Assembly (NCBI GenBank): GCA_002685895.1
Contig: NYYK01000046.1
Location: forward strand, 8,542 to 14,929
Length of the DNA stretch: 6,388 nt
From: Methanobacteriota archaeon
GTDB taxonomy: Archaea; Thermoplasmatota; Poseidoniia; Poseidoniales; Thalassarchaeaceae
Direction of reading: 5' to 3'
Each line of letters starts with the position of its first letter. The first letter of the stretch is position 1. Made by a program: the position numbers and the translations under genes. This document shows, piece after piece, positions 1 through 6,388 of the stretch. Under the pieces are notes generated by a model, which saw only the letters and a program-made list of their open reading frames with translations, had not been told where the DNA came from and did not search any database.

Positions 1-552
1 CCCTCCTATGCGATGTTGAATGATATTATTGGAGATGAAATCTGGCATGGACGACGTGTGATGATGGAGGAATCTGGTTGGTCCAAGCAACGGATTGATT
101 CGTTGTTACGTGATATGGAAATGTCCCGTTCTGCTGGTGAAAAAATACTGCTTGGTGGTGTCTTTTCGGCCAAATTGGGAGAAGGTATTGATTACAAACG
201 GAATCTGTTAGATGCTGTAATCTGTATTGGATTACCGCTTGCTCCACCTTCAGTTGAATTGAATGCTCGGAAAGAGTACTACGAAGAGCGATTTGGTCGC
301 TCAAGGTCATATCGTTGGGCAATCCAACAGCCAGCGGTGAATGCATTAATGCAAGCAATGGGTCGGCCGATTCGTAAAATGGGCGATCGTGCTTTTATTT
401 TACTACTAGAGGAGAGATTACTAATGCCACAGTTCAAACGACTCCTTCCTAGCAACATGAATATACTCACAGTAGCAAATGAAGAATCAACAAAACGGCA
501 TGTCAAACGCTTCTTCAAGCGCCATCCTGAGCCGGCCTCAGGAGATGAATAG
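1..552 (+). CDS. XPD/Rad3 (DinG-like) family ATP-dependent DNA helicase, C-terminal part (5' partial)
   Basis: This is the last 183 codons of a superfamily 2 DNA helicase of the XPD/Rad3/DinG group. The frame is open to the left edge, and the first codons read PSYAML, which resembles helicase motif IV (FPSY.ML) at the start of helicase domain 2. The ATG at base 13 is therefore internal, not the start. Motif V is AKLGEGID at bases 169-192, followed by the family pattern of a hydrophobic strand ending in GLPLAPP. Motif VI is QAMGRPIR at bases 352-375, with the arginines expected to contact ATP, followed by DRAFILLLEERL as in archaeal XPD proteins. The chain ends about 60 residues after motif VI with LLP and a basic, probably disordered tail, a normal family C-terminus. 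The Walker A/B, FeS-cluster and Arch regions would lie upstream and cannot be checked. Known XPD proteins unwind DNA 5' to 3' in repair. Whether this is orthologous XPD or a paralogue cannot be told from the C-terminus. Confidence 0.9.
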   Translation, partial: PSYAMLNDIIGDEIWHGRRVMMEESGWSKQRIDSLLRDMEMSRSAGEKILLGGVFSAKLGEGIDYKRNLLDAVICIGLPLAPPSVELNARKEYYEERFGRSRSYRWAIQQPAVNALMQAMGRPIRKMGDRAFILLLEERLLMPQFKRLLPSNMNILTVANEESTKRHVKRFFKRHPEPASGDE

Positions 553-592
553 ACGCGAAGGCTTCAATGAGGGTGAGCGTAACGGCAGATTC

Positions 593-597
593 AGGTG
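593..597 (+). promoter_or_regulatory. Shine-Dalgarno site of the small downstream gene
   Basis: AGGTG matches the archaeal anti-Shine-Dalgarno complement (AGGAGGTGA) and ends six bases before the ATG at 604. It overlaps the in-frame GTG at 595, which has no such site in front of it. The site therefore decides in favour of ATG 604 as the start. The 553-603 spacer has no AT-rich TATA/BRE-like box, which suggests that the gene is read from the helicase transcript. Confidence 0.55.
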
Positions 598-603
598 GGA
601 AAC

Positions 604-1077
604 ATGGAGTGGCACCCAATCACTATCGAAACAGGGGAAAAGAGAGAGAATCAAACTGGCGATAAGCGGCCAAGCGAGGGGCTGAGTGCCAACCCAGAAT
701 CTCTGCACCAGAACTTCCTATCCAATCTTGGACATCTTCAAGAGATTCATGACAGTCACCAAAATATGATGGGCGCACAATTTTCATCTATTGAAAGCAA
801 TTTTGAGAGGGTTGCTGGAGTTCTAAGTACAGAGGCAATGCTGGATCGGTTTGATGGTAAAGTTGATGGCGACCATATCTCTCTACCACTACATGGATGT
901 GAATTATCTGGAGTTCAACTGAATATATGTGAAATTGGTGGAGATTCAATAATCAAACTCAATGTTACTGGGCGCGATGGCGAGGAACTTGAACAAGCTT
1001 TCAGCCTACCAACAGGTAGCCACCTAGCAAATGCTACTTGGAATGCTGGCGAACTACACCTCACATTGTCCCGATAG
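604..1077 (+). CDS. Small protein with a divergent Hsp20/alpha-crystallin-like C-terminal domain (tentative)
   Basis: This gene encodes 157 residues from ATG 604. GTG 595 is an in-frame alternative that adds three residues, but the AGGTG ribosome site favours the ATG. I do not recognise the protein by name. Residues 1-35 are polar and probably disordered. Residues 35-80 are helix-prone and rich in H, Q, N and S, and could mediate oligomerisation. Residues 83-157 look like an alpha-crystallin-type beta-sandwich: alternating strands around ISLPLHG and IIKLNVTG, then GRDGEELEQAFSLPTGS, which resembles the sHSP pattern G..E..F.LP.gv. They end in A144-TWNA-G149-E-L151-HLTL, which has the spacing of the sHSP signature A-x4-G-x-L. 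The usual C-terminal I-x-I/V tail is missing, because the protein stops directly after the last strand. A CS/p23-like fold is an alternative. It lies 51 bases after the helicase gene on the same strand, so the two are probably co-transcribed. A chaperone-like role is inferred from pattern only. Confidence 0.72.
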   Translation: MEWHPITIETGEKRENQTGDKRPSEGLSANPESLHQNFLSNLGHLQEIHDSHQNMMGAQFSSIESNFERVAGVLSTEAMLDRFDGKVDGDHISLPLHGCELSGVQLNICEIGGDSIIKLNVTGRDGEELEQAFSLPTGSHLANATWNAGELHLTLSR

Positions 1078-1095
1078 ACGGGGCATATCAAGGCG

Positions 1096-4000
1096 TCAAC
1101 GCATTGGAACTTCTGCAAGGTTCTCGATTTCACCTAGTACTCGACCAAGTGCATCTTGAGCCTGCGCCTTGTGAGCTTCACCCATTTCATGTCGTGAGTA
1201 TCTAGCCTCTTCAAAGACACTGTCAAGTGCAACGATTGCATCCTCATTAATTGGCAGAGCCTTACGGATTGCCATCTCGAATTCACGTACTGTCTCGAAA
1301 TCCCTTCGTAGGAAGCGATGACGCATTAGAATTGCACAGAGGCTTTCATAGCAGTTGAAAATCGCCTCTCTAGTCTCATCTCCAGCGGCCAAGAGTTCTG
1401 CTGTATAAGCGAACACATCAGCCAACTCTGATAGGGCGGATTGCTTGCGGCGGCGCCAATATACAGCAAATGCCACGATAGCCAAAATCGCTGCAATACC
1501 TCCACCATAAATCCAATTCTTCGCCCCACTCTCGATAGCAGCGGCTGATAGCACATTGACTTCTATTGTGGTCTCAAGACGGGCCCTATCATCCTCAGCC
1601 ACCTTCTCATCGGTGGAATTGATTTGCACATAGAGGGCACCATAGGTGGTACCATCTCCATAAGGAGCCATTGGTGGCACTGAGATGAACTCAAACCAGA
1701 ATGAACCATTGCTTCCAGTTCTTCCAGTTAGGGTGCGACTCATTTCTTTAGATTCATTGTACAAGACTGCTGTCACGGCAATATCTGATGCTGGGAGTTG
1801 GGTGTCCTTGGCTATCGCCTCGACCCAAGCAACCACGCGGTCGCCATTGTATGGTACCGTTAGTACTCCAGAATCAAACTCGACTGGTATCACTACGAAG
1901 ACCGTTGTATTGATTTGCCCTTCATTGAAGTGCCTTGTTTCGTTTTCAGTAGCCCTCAAAGTGAGAATTATATCACCAGGTGTCATGAAGTTTGGTGCTG
2001 TAAGTTGGATGCTGAAGCTTCCATCTGGCATCCAAACAACACTATTGGAAATACCTAGATCACTCTGGTTCCAGTAGAGGATTAAGTCGAGCATATCGAC
2101 TGGGTTTCCACTACCGCCAACCTCAAGGATTCTACCCTCAATAATAATTGGGTGTGCTGCTGATGAGCGGATGATGATGTTGTCGTTCTCCACCAATTGC
2201 CAATCAATATCTGCCCAAGTTATCAACACATGGCTTTCGTTGGTAGCAAGCCATGATGCTTCACCTGAATAGTGTCCAGTCAATGTATGTTCACCACGGG
2301 CTGATACCATGCTTACAGGAACCAACAACTCAAATTCACCAAATGAATCCGTAGTTACAGTATCGACAAAGACCCCATCGAGCATAATGTCGATACTGCG
2401 GCCTGAAATCCCAGGTAATCCAACTTCGTCAGAATCATACAATCGGCCACTAACATTCCAGAAGGTTCCGCGTGTTGCTTCACCATTGTCGTCACTAGTC
2501 AATAGCAAAGATGCGTGATGTGCAACCCAAATCGTACCATTGGCACTTGCTTCACGATACCAACCTTGAGCGGGGGAATACACTTCGATAGGGTGAGATC
2601 CAAGGCCTATGTTGTTCGGAATAGTCCACTCAATCGACCAAACACCATCGATGTCAGAGTATGCATTACCAAGGAGAGTGCCATTGAACCGCACTTCAAG
2701 CGAGTGGTTGAACAGCCACCCTTCAGGTAGGTTATCCCGCACAGTACCTTGAATTGTGATATCGTCATTGATAGCAATTTCTAGAGGTAGAATTAGTGCC
2801 ACATTAACTGCACTGTAAACGTCCCAAGTGGTATTAGTTTCTGAAGGCAGATAGAATGTCGAACCTGTGTATTTGATTTCCATCATCTGTGTTCCAAGTG
2901 GTGAATCTTGAGGCACAGGGAAGAAGACTTGGAAGTTCCCTTCACTGTCAGTTGTGACATTGGTTAATCGTGTGTTATCAAACCAGATTTCCAATGTTTG
3001 GTTGCCAAGTGGATTATCAACGATATCAAAGAGGGTGCCGTCAATGATTAGTAACCCTTCACGATCAACATCTCCTCCAGCACTAAGTAGCACTATCTTC
3101 GTAGGTACACTGATGTTGACAAATTGATCAACTGATGAGTTGAGGTAATACTCTGGATTTGTAGAATCACCTTGACCTATTGGGTCTACCCACATAAAGC
3201 CGCCACGGAAGAAGATTGTCAGCAGGTGGCTACCTGCACTTGTATCACTTGGTACTGTGTACATCAAACTGTATGTCCCAGTTGTTGCGTTTGACTCAAT
3301 GAATGCGCCAGTATCATTTCCATCAACTGAAAGTCGCAGGATTCCTGCACTAGGCACTCCTCCTGATTGTAATACTGCGCCCCACTCATCTAGCAAGGTA
3401 CCGTTGACCCAAATTGTTTGTCCGGCCACAAAGGTGCCTTCAACCGCATCAATGGTAATGACCGTTGGTGCTAGAATAACTACCAGCGTGGTATCTTCAT
3501 CCCCAAGCACTCCAGTTGTACCAGGCATACCAGAGTAACTAGCATTGATTGATAGCGGACCAGGGGTTGTATTTGATGGAACATTGAGTAGCCCCCAAGC
3601 TGAACCGTTGGCATCAGTAACCACTGTTGTTGAGATATTCAAAGTTGGGAATTCAATTGTAACTGTGGCATTGGGAATGACTGCCAAAGTATTGTCCTGC
3701 AACTGTATTTGCACTGTGATGTTATCACCTCTCGTAGTCCTATCATCAGGAGCGAGATTTTCAGGAGACAATATAGTAATTATTGAATAACCGCGGCTGT
3801 CAAATGTATTGTTACCACTTGAACCGATGTAGTAATTGACAGTAGGAGTATAACTTGCTGACAAGAGATGATTGCCGCGTGGGAAGTTCGTGTCTAGAGT
3901 GATGACTGCTGTCCAGTTCCCATTTGGTTGAGCTATTGCATTTGAGACTTGGAAATTATTTGTATATCCATCAATACTGATTTGCACTTGGGGCAATAGT

Positions 4001-6388
4001 CCAGCACCATCGCGGGCAATGATTCCTGAACCATTATCTGAAACCAAACTTCCTGTAACATCAAATGTGCCACCTGATAATGGATTCGCACTTATGTTGT
4101 CAACCACTAGAACAGTGATAGAACGAACGCTAATGGTGTTAATTTGATGACTTGTGGGGTGTAGTTCCCACACATTAGTAGCGTTGTAGAAGATTGTTAC
4201 AGTTATCTGCCCTAATGGTTGAGTATTTGGTACCTGGTAGGTCCAACTTCCTGTACCATTGACGTCAGTCAGGATTTCGGGCATCCAAGTCTCGTGGAAC
4301 TGCGCCGCAATCGGAGTAAAGTTTAGAGCACGAGGAATACCGTTGACTGTCGTATCGGAAGATTCGACTAGATTGGCTCCGAAGGTGATGTTTTCCCCTC
4401 GAGTCACCACCTGCGGTATCAGTGGAATTTGTCCTTCGAAATCGGTTACCCCAATTACCAATATTCCAGTGCTTGCGCTGCCGGTCAGATAAAATGGATT
4501 AGTTCCATTCAATACAGATACCACCAATGTCTTGTTACCACTCGTGACTCCGTCACCCAACGGATCTGTTGGAACTGTAAGGTTGAATGTACCGTTGGGT
4601 GCTGTCGGATAACTTGCGACTAAAGTTTCTGAAGAATCAGCAAGGAAAAATACCTCTATTGAAATTGGACCATCGAATGGTCGACTTGGGTCGTTTGCAT
4701 CGCTTATGTTACCTTGAATTTGGAAACTTGTGCCTGCAGTCACATTGACTGGTGCTGATAAGATGACCACATCCGATGGCACTTGAACTGTAATGTTCAT
4801 GAATGTCTCATTACCCCACCAGCGAGTTGAACCAGTAGTTAGTGGGTCAGTGGTATCATTATCCATCCAAATACGCACATCGTAGTATCCCGGAGCCATA
4901 GCCCCTGGAACAACCCAGTTGAGAATTGCCTCACCATCAGAACCTGTTACTACTTGGCCGATTGAAGTATTGGAACCACCCCAATCCCAAGTGAAATTGA
5001 CTGCCTCGCCAGCAACTGCTGAAGAATCACCAACATCAGTAACAGTTACATTGTACGAAATGGAGTTTCCAGCCTCCACAATAACAGCGGAAGTGTTGCT
5101 GGAAAGAACTAACTCGCTTTCCAAACCAATCAAAGCAGGAGGCGCTGTATTCATCGAATAGTAAACACTAGTACCTGAGCCACCAAATGCTGCGAAGTCA
5201 AGATATGATGTTAGATTGTAAGCACTAGATGCCAAGTTATCTGGCAAAGTCACAGTGACCGAATATTCCCCATTGGTTTGGTTCGAAGGTGCGCTACCAA
5301 GTGGAATGAAGTTTGGCTCAGGGGGCTCCCCATTAGGGCCACTGGGGCCTGTACCTGGCAGGGCGATGGAGAAAATCACTTCCGAGGTATTCCATAAGAT
5401 TGGAGTAAGTAGTACATCGTCAGTAAGGGTTCCATTGATGACGGTGGTGCCACCAAGGTGAGTCCAATCATCAAGTAAATTGATTGAGAGCGTGGCTGTA
5501 CCCATTACCAACAAGAGGCCGCTAGAAAATGCAGGTTTGTACCATTCACTACCGGAGTTGCCACTTAGATAACCATCGTAAGAAATATTCCAGTAATAGT
5601 CACCAGCAGCGAGATTGGACGCTGGAGTGAATTCACTGGTAATCCAATCAGAATCCGGATCAGTGCTCGTGTTCACTACTGCACCATTGAAAGTCATCGT
5701 GAAAGTACCATTGAAAGGAACATCTGCGGAATCAGTGTGGTCTGCCAATCCTATTATCACCGAAGCTAATTCTCCACGTTGAACAGAAACGAGGTTGTAA
5801 TTCATGGTCACTTCGCTTCGAAGTCCATAACCAGCATAGGTATCTTGGTCGGTAGCACCCGGAATGCCTTGCCCGAACAGAAGTTGGACATCAAGATAGC
5901 CAGGGCCAACAGGCACTAGCGAGGCATTCATGCCCCAAACAATACTGAATGCACCGTTTGATACCGGCCATGTTGTGATGTTTGTGTAACTGGTATTTGA
6001 TCCATTGCGACGCAATAATAGTGTGACAAAACCATCCATGGGAACAGGTGTGGAACCTTGAGATACAACTGTACCGTTTACGTAAATATTGTCATTAATC
6101 TCTAACAAGGAATGATTTGCTCCAGGACCTTGAATGGTTGCTGTCATATTGGGGGCTGCTGAGACATTCATCACAAAGGTCAACGAACCAGGATTAGCAT
6201 GATATTCCGGCGAAGGTGCAAGATGTAAATTACCTTCATGCCAGCCAGCAAAGGAGATTGTTGCATTGCGGAGACCTGGTGTTTCAAGTGCTGAAAGATT
6301 GAGGTCGAAGGAGAAGACACCATTGGCCCAAATTGGTGCTTGTAATGTAACATTAACACCTAAAACAGTAGAAAAATAAGTCATATTA
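1096..6388 (-). CDS. Giant cell-surface protein: Ig-like repeat ectodomain, one TM helix, cytoplasmic DUF4129-like domain (N-terminus outside window)
   Basis: This minus-strand frame is open from the right edge to a TGA at 1096-1098, giving at least 1763 residues. Residue numbers here count from the ATG at 6384-6382. That ATG is probably internal: the preceding codon is in frame, no signal peptide follows, and the sequence starts inside a beta-sandwich unit. The order is Ig-like units (residues 1-1611), a transmembrane helix (1623-1643), RRRK (1644-1647), and a helical DUF4129-like domain (about 1650-1755). The positive charges after the helix put the C-terminus in the cytoplasm and the repeats outside. 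I count 63 N-x-S/T sequons, all before residue 1592. There is no cysteine before the membrane helix and only eight lysines in the first 1622 residues. The likely role is a type I-like surface stalk or adhesin, or a sensor passing a signal to the cytoplasmic domain. Ligand and partners are unknown. It converges with the small gene, leaving 18 bases between stop codons, so its promoter lies beyond the right edge. Confidence 0.93.
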   Translation of the reverse strand, partial: NMTYFSTVLGVNVTLQAPIWANGVFSFDLNLSALETPGLRNATISFAGWHEGNLHLAPSPEYHANPGSLTFVMNVSAAPNMTATIQGPGANHSLLEINDNIYVNGTVVSQGSTPVPMDGFVTLLLRRNGSNTSYTNITTWPVSNGAFSIVWGMNASLVPVGPGYLDVQLLFGQGIPGATDQDTYAGYGLRSEVTMNYNLVSVQRGELASVIIGLADHTDSADVPFNGTFTMTFNGAVVNTSTDPDSDWITSEFTPASNLAAGDYYWNISYDGYLSGNSGSEWYKPAFSSGLLLVMGTATLSINLLDDWTHLGGTTVINGTLTDDVLLTPILWNTSEVIFSIALPGTGPSGPNGEPPEPNFIPLGSAPSNQTNGEYSVTVTLPDNLASSAYNLTSYLDFAAFGGSGTSVYYSMNTAPPALIGLESELVLSSNTSAVIVEAGNSISYNVTVTDVGDSSAVAGEAVNFTWDWGGSNTSIGQVVTGSDGEAILNWVVPGAMAPGYYDVRIWMDNDTTDPLTTGSTRWWGNETFMNITVQVPSDVVILSAPVNVTAGTSFQIQGNISDANDPSRPFDGPISIEVFFLADSSETLVASYPTAPNGTFNLTVPTDPLGDGVTSGNKTLVVSVLNGTNPFYLTGSASTGILVIGVTDFEGQIPLIPQVVTRGENITFGANLVESSDTTVNGIPRALNFTPIAAQFHETWMPEILTDVNGTGSWTYQVPNTQPLGQITVTIFYNATNVWELHPTSHQINTISVRSITVLVVDNISANPLSGGTFDVTGSLVSDNGSGIIARDGAGLLPQVQISIDGYTNNFQVSNAIAQPNGNWTAVITLDTNFPRGNHLLSASYTPTVNYYIGSSGNNTFDSRGYSIITILSPENLAPDDRTTRGDNITVQIQLQDNTLAVIPNATVTIEFPTLNISTTVVTDANGSAWGLLNVPSNTTPGPLSINASYSGMPGTTGVLGDEDTTLVVILAPTVITIDAVEGTFVAGQTIWVNGTLLDEWGAVLQSGGVPSAGILRLSVDGNDTGAFIESNATTGTYSLMYTVPSDTSAGSHLLTIFFRGGFMWVDPIGQGDSTNPEYYLNSSVDQFVNISVPTKIVLLSAGGDVDREGLLIIDGTLFDIVDNPLGNQTLEIWFDNTRLTNVTTDSEGNFQVFFPVPQDSPLGTQMMEIKYTGSTFYLPSETNTTWDVYSAVNVALILPLEIAINDDITIQGTVRDNLPEGWLFNHSLEVRFNGTLLGNAYSDIDGVWSIEWTIPNNIGLGSHPIEVYSPAQGWYREASANGTIWVAHHASLLLTSDDNGEATRGTFWNVSGRLYDSDEVGLPGISGRSIDIMLDGVFVDTVTTDSFGEFELLVPVSMVSARGEHTLTGHYSGEASWLATNESHVLITWADIDWQLVENDNIIIRSSAAHPIIIEGRILEVGGSGNPVDMLDLILYWNQSDLGISNSVVWMPDGSFSIQLTAPNFMTPGDIILTLRATENETRHFNEGQINTTVFVVIPVEFDSGVLTVPYNGDRVVAWVEAIAKDTQLPASDIAVTAVLYNESKEMSRTLTGRTGSNGSFWFEFISVPPMAPYGDGTTYGALYVQINSTDEKVAEDDRARLETTIEVNVLSAAAIESGAKNWIYGGGIAAILAIVAFAVYWRRRKQSALSELADVFAYTAELLAAGDETREAIFNCYESLCAILMRHRFLRRDFETVREFEMAIRKALPINEDAIVALDSVFEEARYSRHEMGEAHKAQAQDALGRVLGEIENLAEVPMR
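1120..1437 (-). other. Cytoplasmic DUF4129-like helical domain
   Basis: Residues about 1650-1755 of the giant protein are predicted to be all-helical and follow the DUF4129 pattern: R-x-x-I-x-x-x-Y-x-x-L (TREAIFNCYESLC), a short linker with R and T (RRDFETVREFE), and then a helix ending in the characteristic FEEARYSRHEM. A final amphipathic helix (DALGRVLGEIENL) closes the domain. DUF4129 is usually the cytoplasmic C-terminal domain of membrane proteins, often fused to transglutaminase-like domains and encoded near MoxR AAA ATPase and DUF58 genes. Its biochemical function is not established. It carries the protein's only two cysteines (C1678 and C1683), five residues apart on a helix. Confidence 0.75.
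1456..1518 (-). other. Single transmembrane helix with RRRK stop-transfer signal
   Basis: Residues 1623-1643 of the giant protein (NWIYGGGIAAILAIVAFAVYW) form one uninterrupted hydrophobic stretch of about 21 residues, opening with an aromatic NWIY edge and closing with VYW. RRRK follows at once. By the positive-inside rule this gives an extracellular repeat region and a cytoplasmic tail of about 115 residues. No other long hydrophobic segment is seen in the visible protein. Confidence 0.92.
1552..6387 (-). repeat. Tandem array of about 15 Ig-like beta-sandwich units (protein-level repeat)
   Basis: The ectodomain is a tandem series of units of about 95-125 residues with a shared layout: G..v.v.G.l.D, then P(L)...v.i.f.g, then T(D)..G.f...y.VP, then .lG.h.l.v.Y.G, and a closing strand. 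Approximate residue limits, counted from the ATG at 6384, are 1-78 (partial), 79-198, 199-297, 298-422, 423-537, 538-647, 648-757, 758-871, 872-972, 973-1094, 1095-1190, 1191-1290, 1291-1390, 1391-1500 and 1501-1611. The clearest copies are 872-972 (VVTDANGSAWGLLNVPS), 1095-1190 (VTTDSEGNFQVFFPVP) and 1291-1390 (VTTDSFGEFELLVPVS). The copies are too diverged to be visible as DNA repeats. The layout resembles bacterial/archaeal Ig-like (Big-type) surface domains, and the exact Pfam family is not claimed. Unit limits are good to about ten residues. Confidence 0.8.

Noticed and set aside
13..15. ATG as the start of the helicase fragment
   Set aside because: The frame is open upstream to base 1, and the preceding codons complete the motif IV-like PSY text. 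A genuine helicase start would lie several hundred codons earlier.
26..358. Minus-strand frame of 110 codons opposite the helicase
   Set aside because: It lies wholly within the helicase coding region, whose motifs V and VI prove the plus-strand reading.
545..685. Short plus-strand frame beginning at ATGAATAG, overlapping the helicase stop
   Set aside because: It is 46 codons long, runs across the start of the better-supported gene at 604, has its purine-rich stretch directly against the ATG with no spacing, and shows no recognisable protein pattern.
1107..1123. Possible hairpin (GAACTT, CTGC loop, AAGGTTC) as a terminator
   Set aside because: The stem is short and bulged, has no following T-run, and lies inside the last codons of the giant gene, so chance is the simpler explanation.
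1685..5461. Several plus-strand open frames of 60-130 codons, such as 1685-2077, 3257-3538 and 4919-5161
   Set aside because: They are antisense shadows of the giant minus-strand gene. They lack ribosome sites and domain patterns, while the opposite strand has continuous repeat structure across all of them.
1..6388. CRISPR array, tRNA, insertion sequence or attachment site
   Set aside because: I saw no regularly spaced DNA repeats, no tRNA-like cloverleaf text, no transposase pattern and no paired inverted ends. The only repetition is protein-level, in the Ig-like units.

Overview
The window reads as a piece of an archaeal chromosome, most probably from a marine planktonic euryarchaeon such as Marine Group II (Candidatus Poseidoniales). 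This assignment is an inference. It rests on an XPD/Rad3-type helicase tail, a very large cysteine-free and sequon-rich surface protein anchored by one C-terminal membrane helix, moderate GC, and tightly packed genes. No rRNA, tRNA or other phylogenetic marker is present to confirm it.

There are three protein genes and almost no non-coding DNA. On the plus strand, bases 1-552 hold the C-terminal part (helicase domain 2) of an XPD/DinG-family superfamily 2 DNA helicase whose N-terminal part lies before the window. After 51 bases, and probably in the same transcript, a small gene (604-1077) encodes a 157-residue protein. Its C-terminal half looks like a divergent alpha-crystallin/Hsp20-type beta-sandwich behind a polar, helical N-terminal half.

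The remaining 83 percent of the window (1096-6388) is a single minus-strand gene that converges on the small gene with an 18-base gap and runs off the right edge. It encodes at least 1763 residues: about fourteen complete immunoglobulin-like beta-sandwich units plus one partial unit, then one transmembrane helix, an RRRK stop-transfer signal, and a cytoplasmic helical domain of the DUF4129 type. All 63 N-glycosylation sequons lie before the membrane helix. The only two cysteines lie after it.

The plus-strand genes look like an information-processing or stress-related pair. The minus-strand gene is an independent cell-envelope gene. No mobile element, CRISPR array, RNA gene or integration site was seen. 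The most interesting items are the architecture of the giant surface protein (Ig-like stalk fused to DUF4129) and the cryptic Hsp20-like protein downstream of the helicase.
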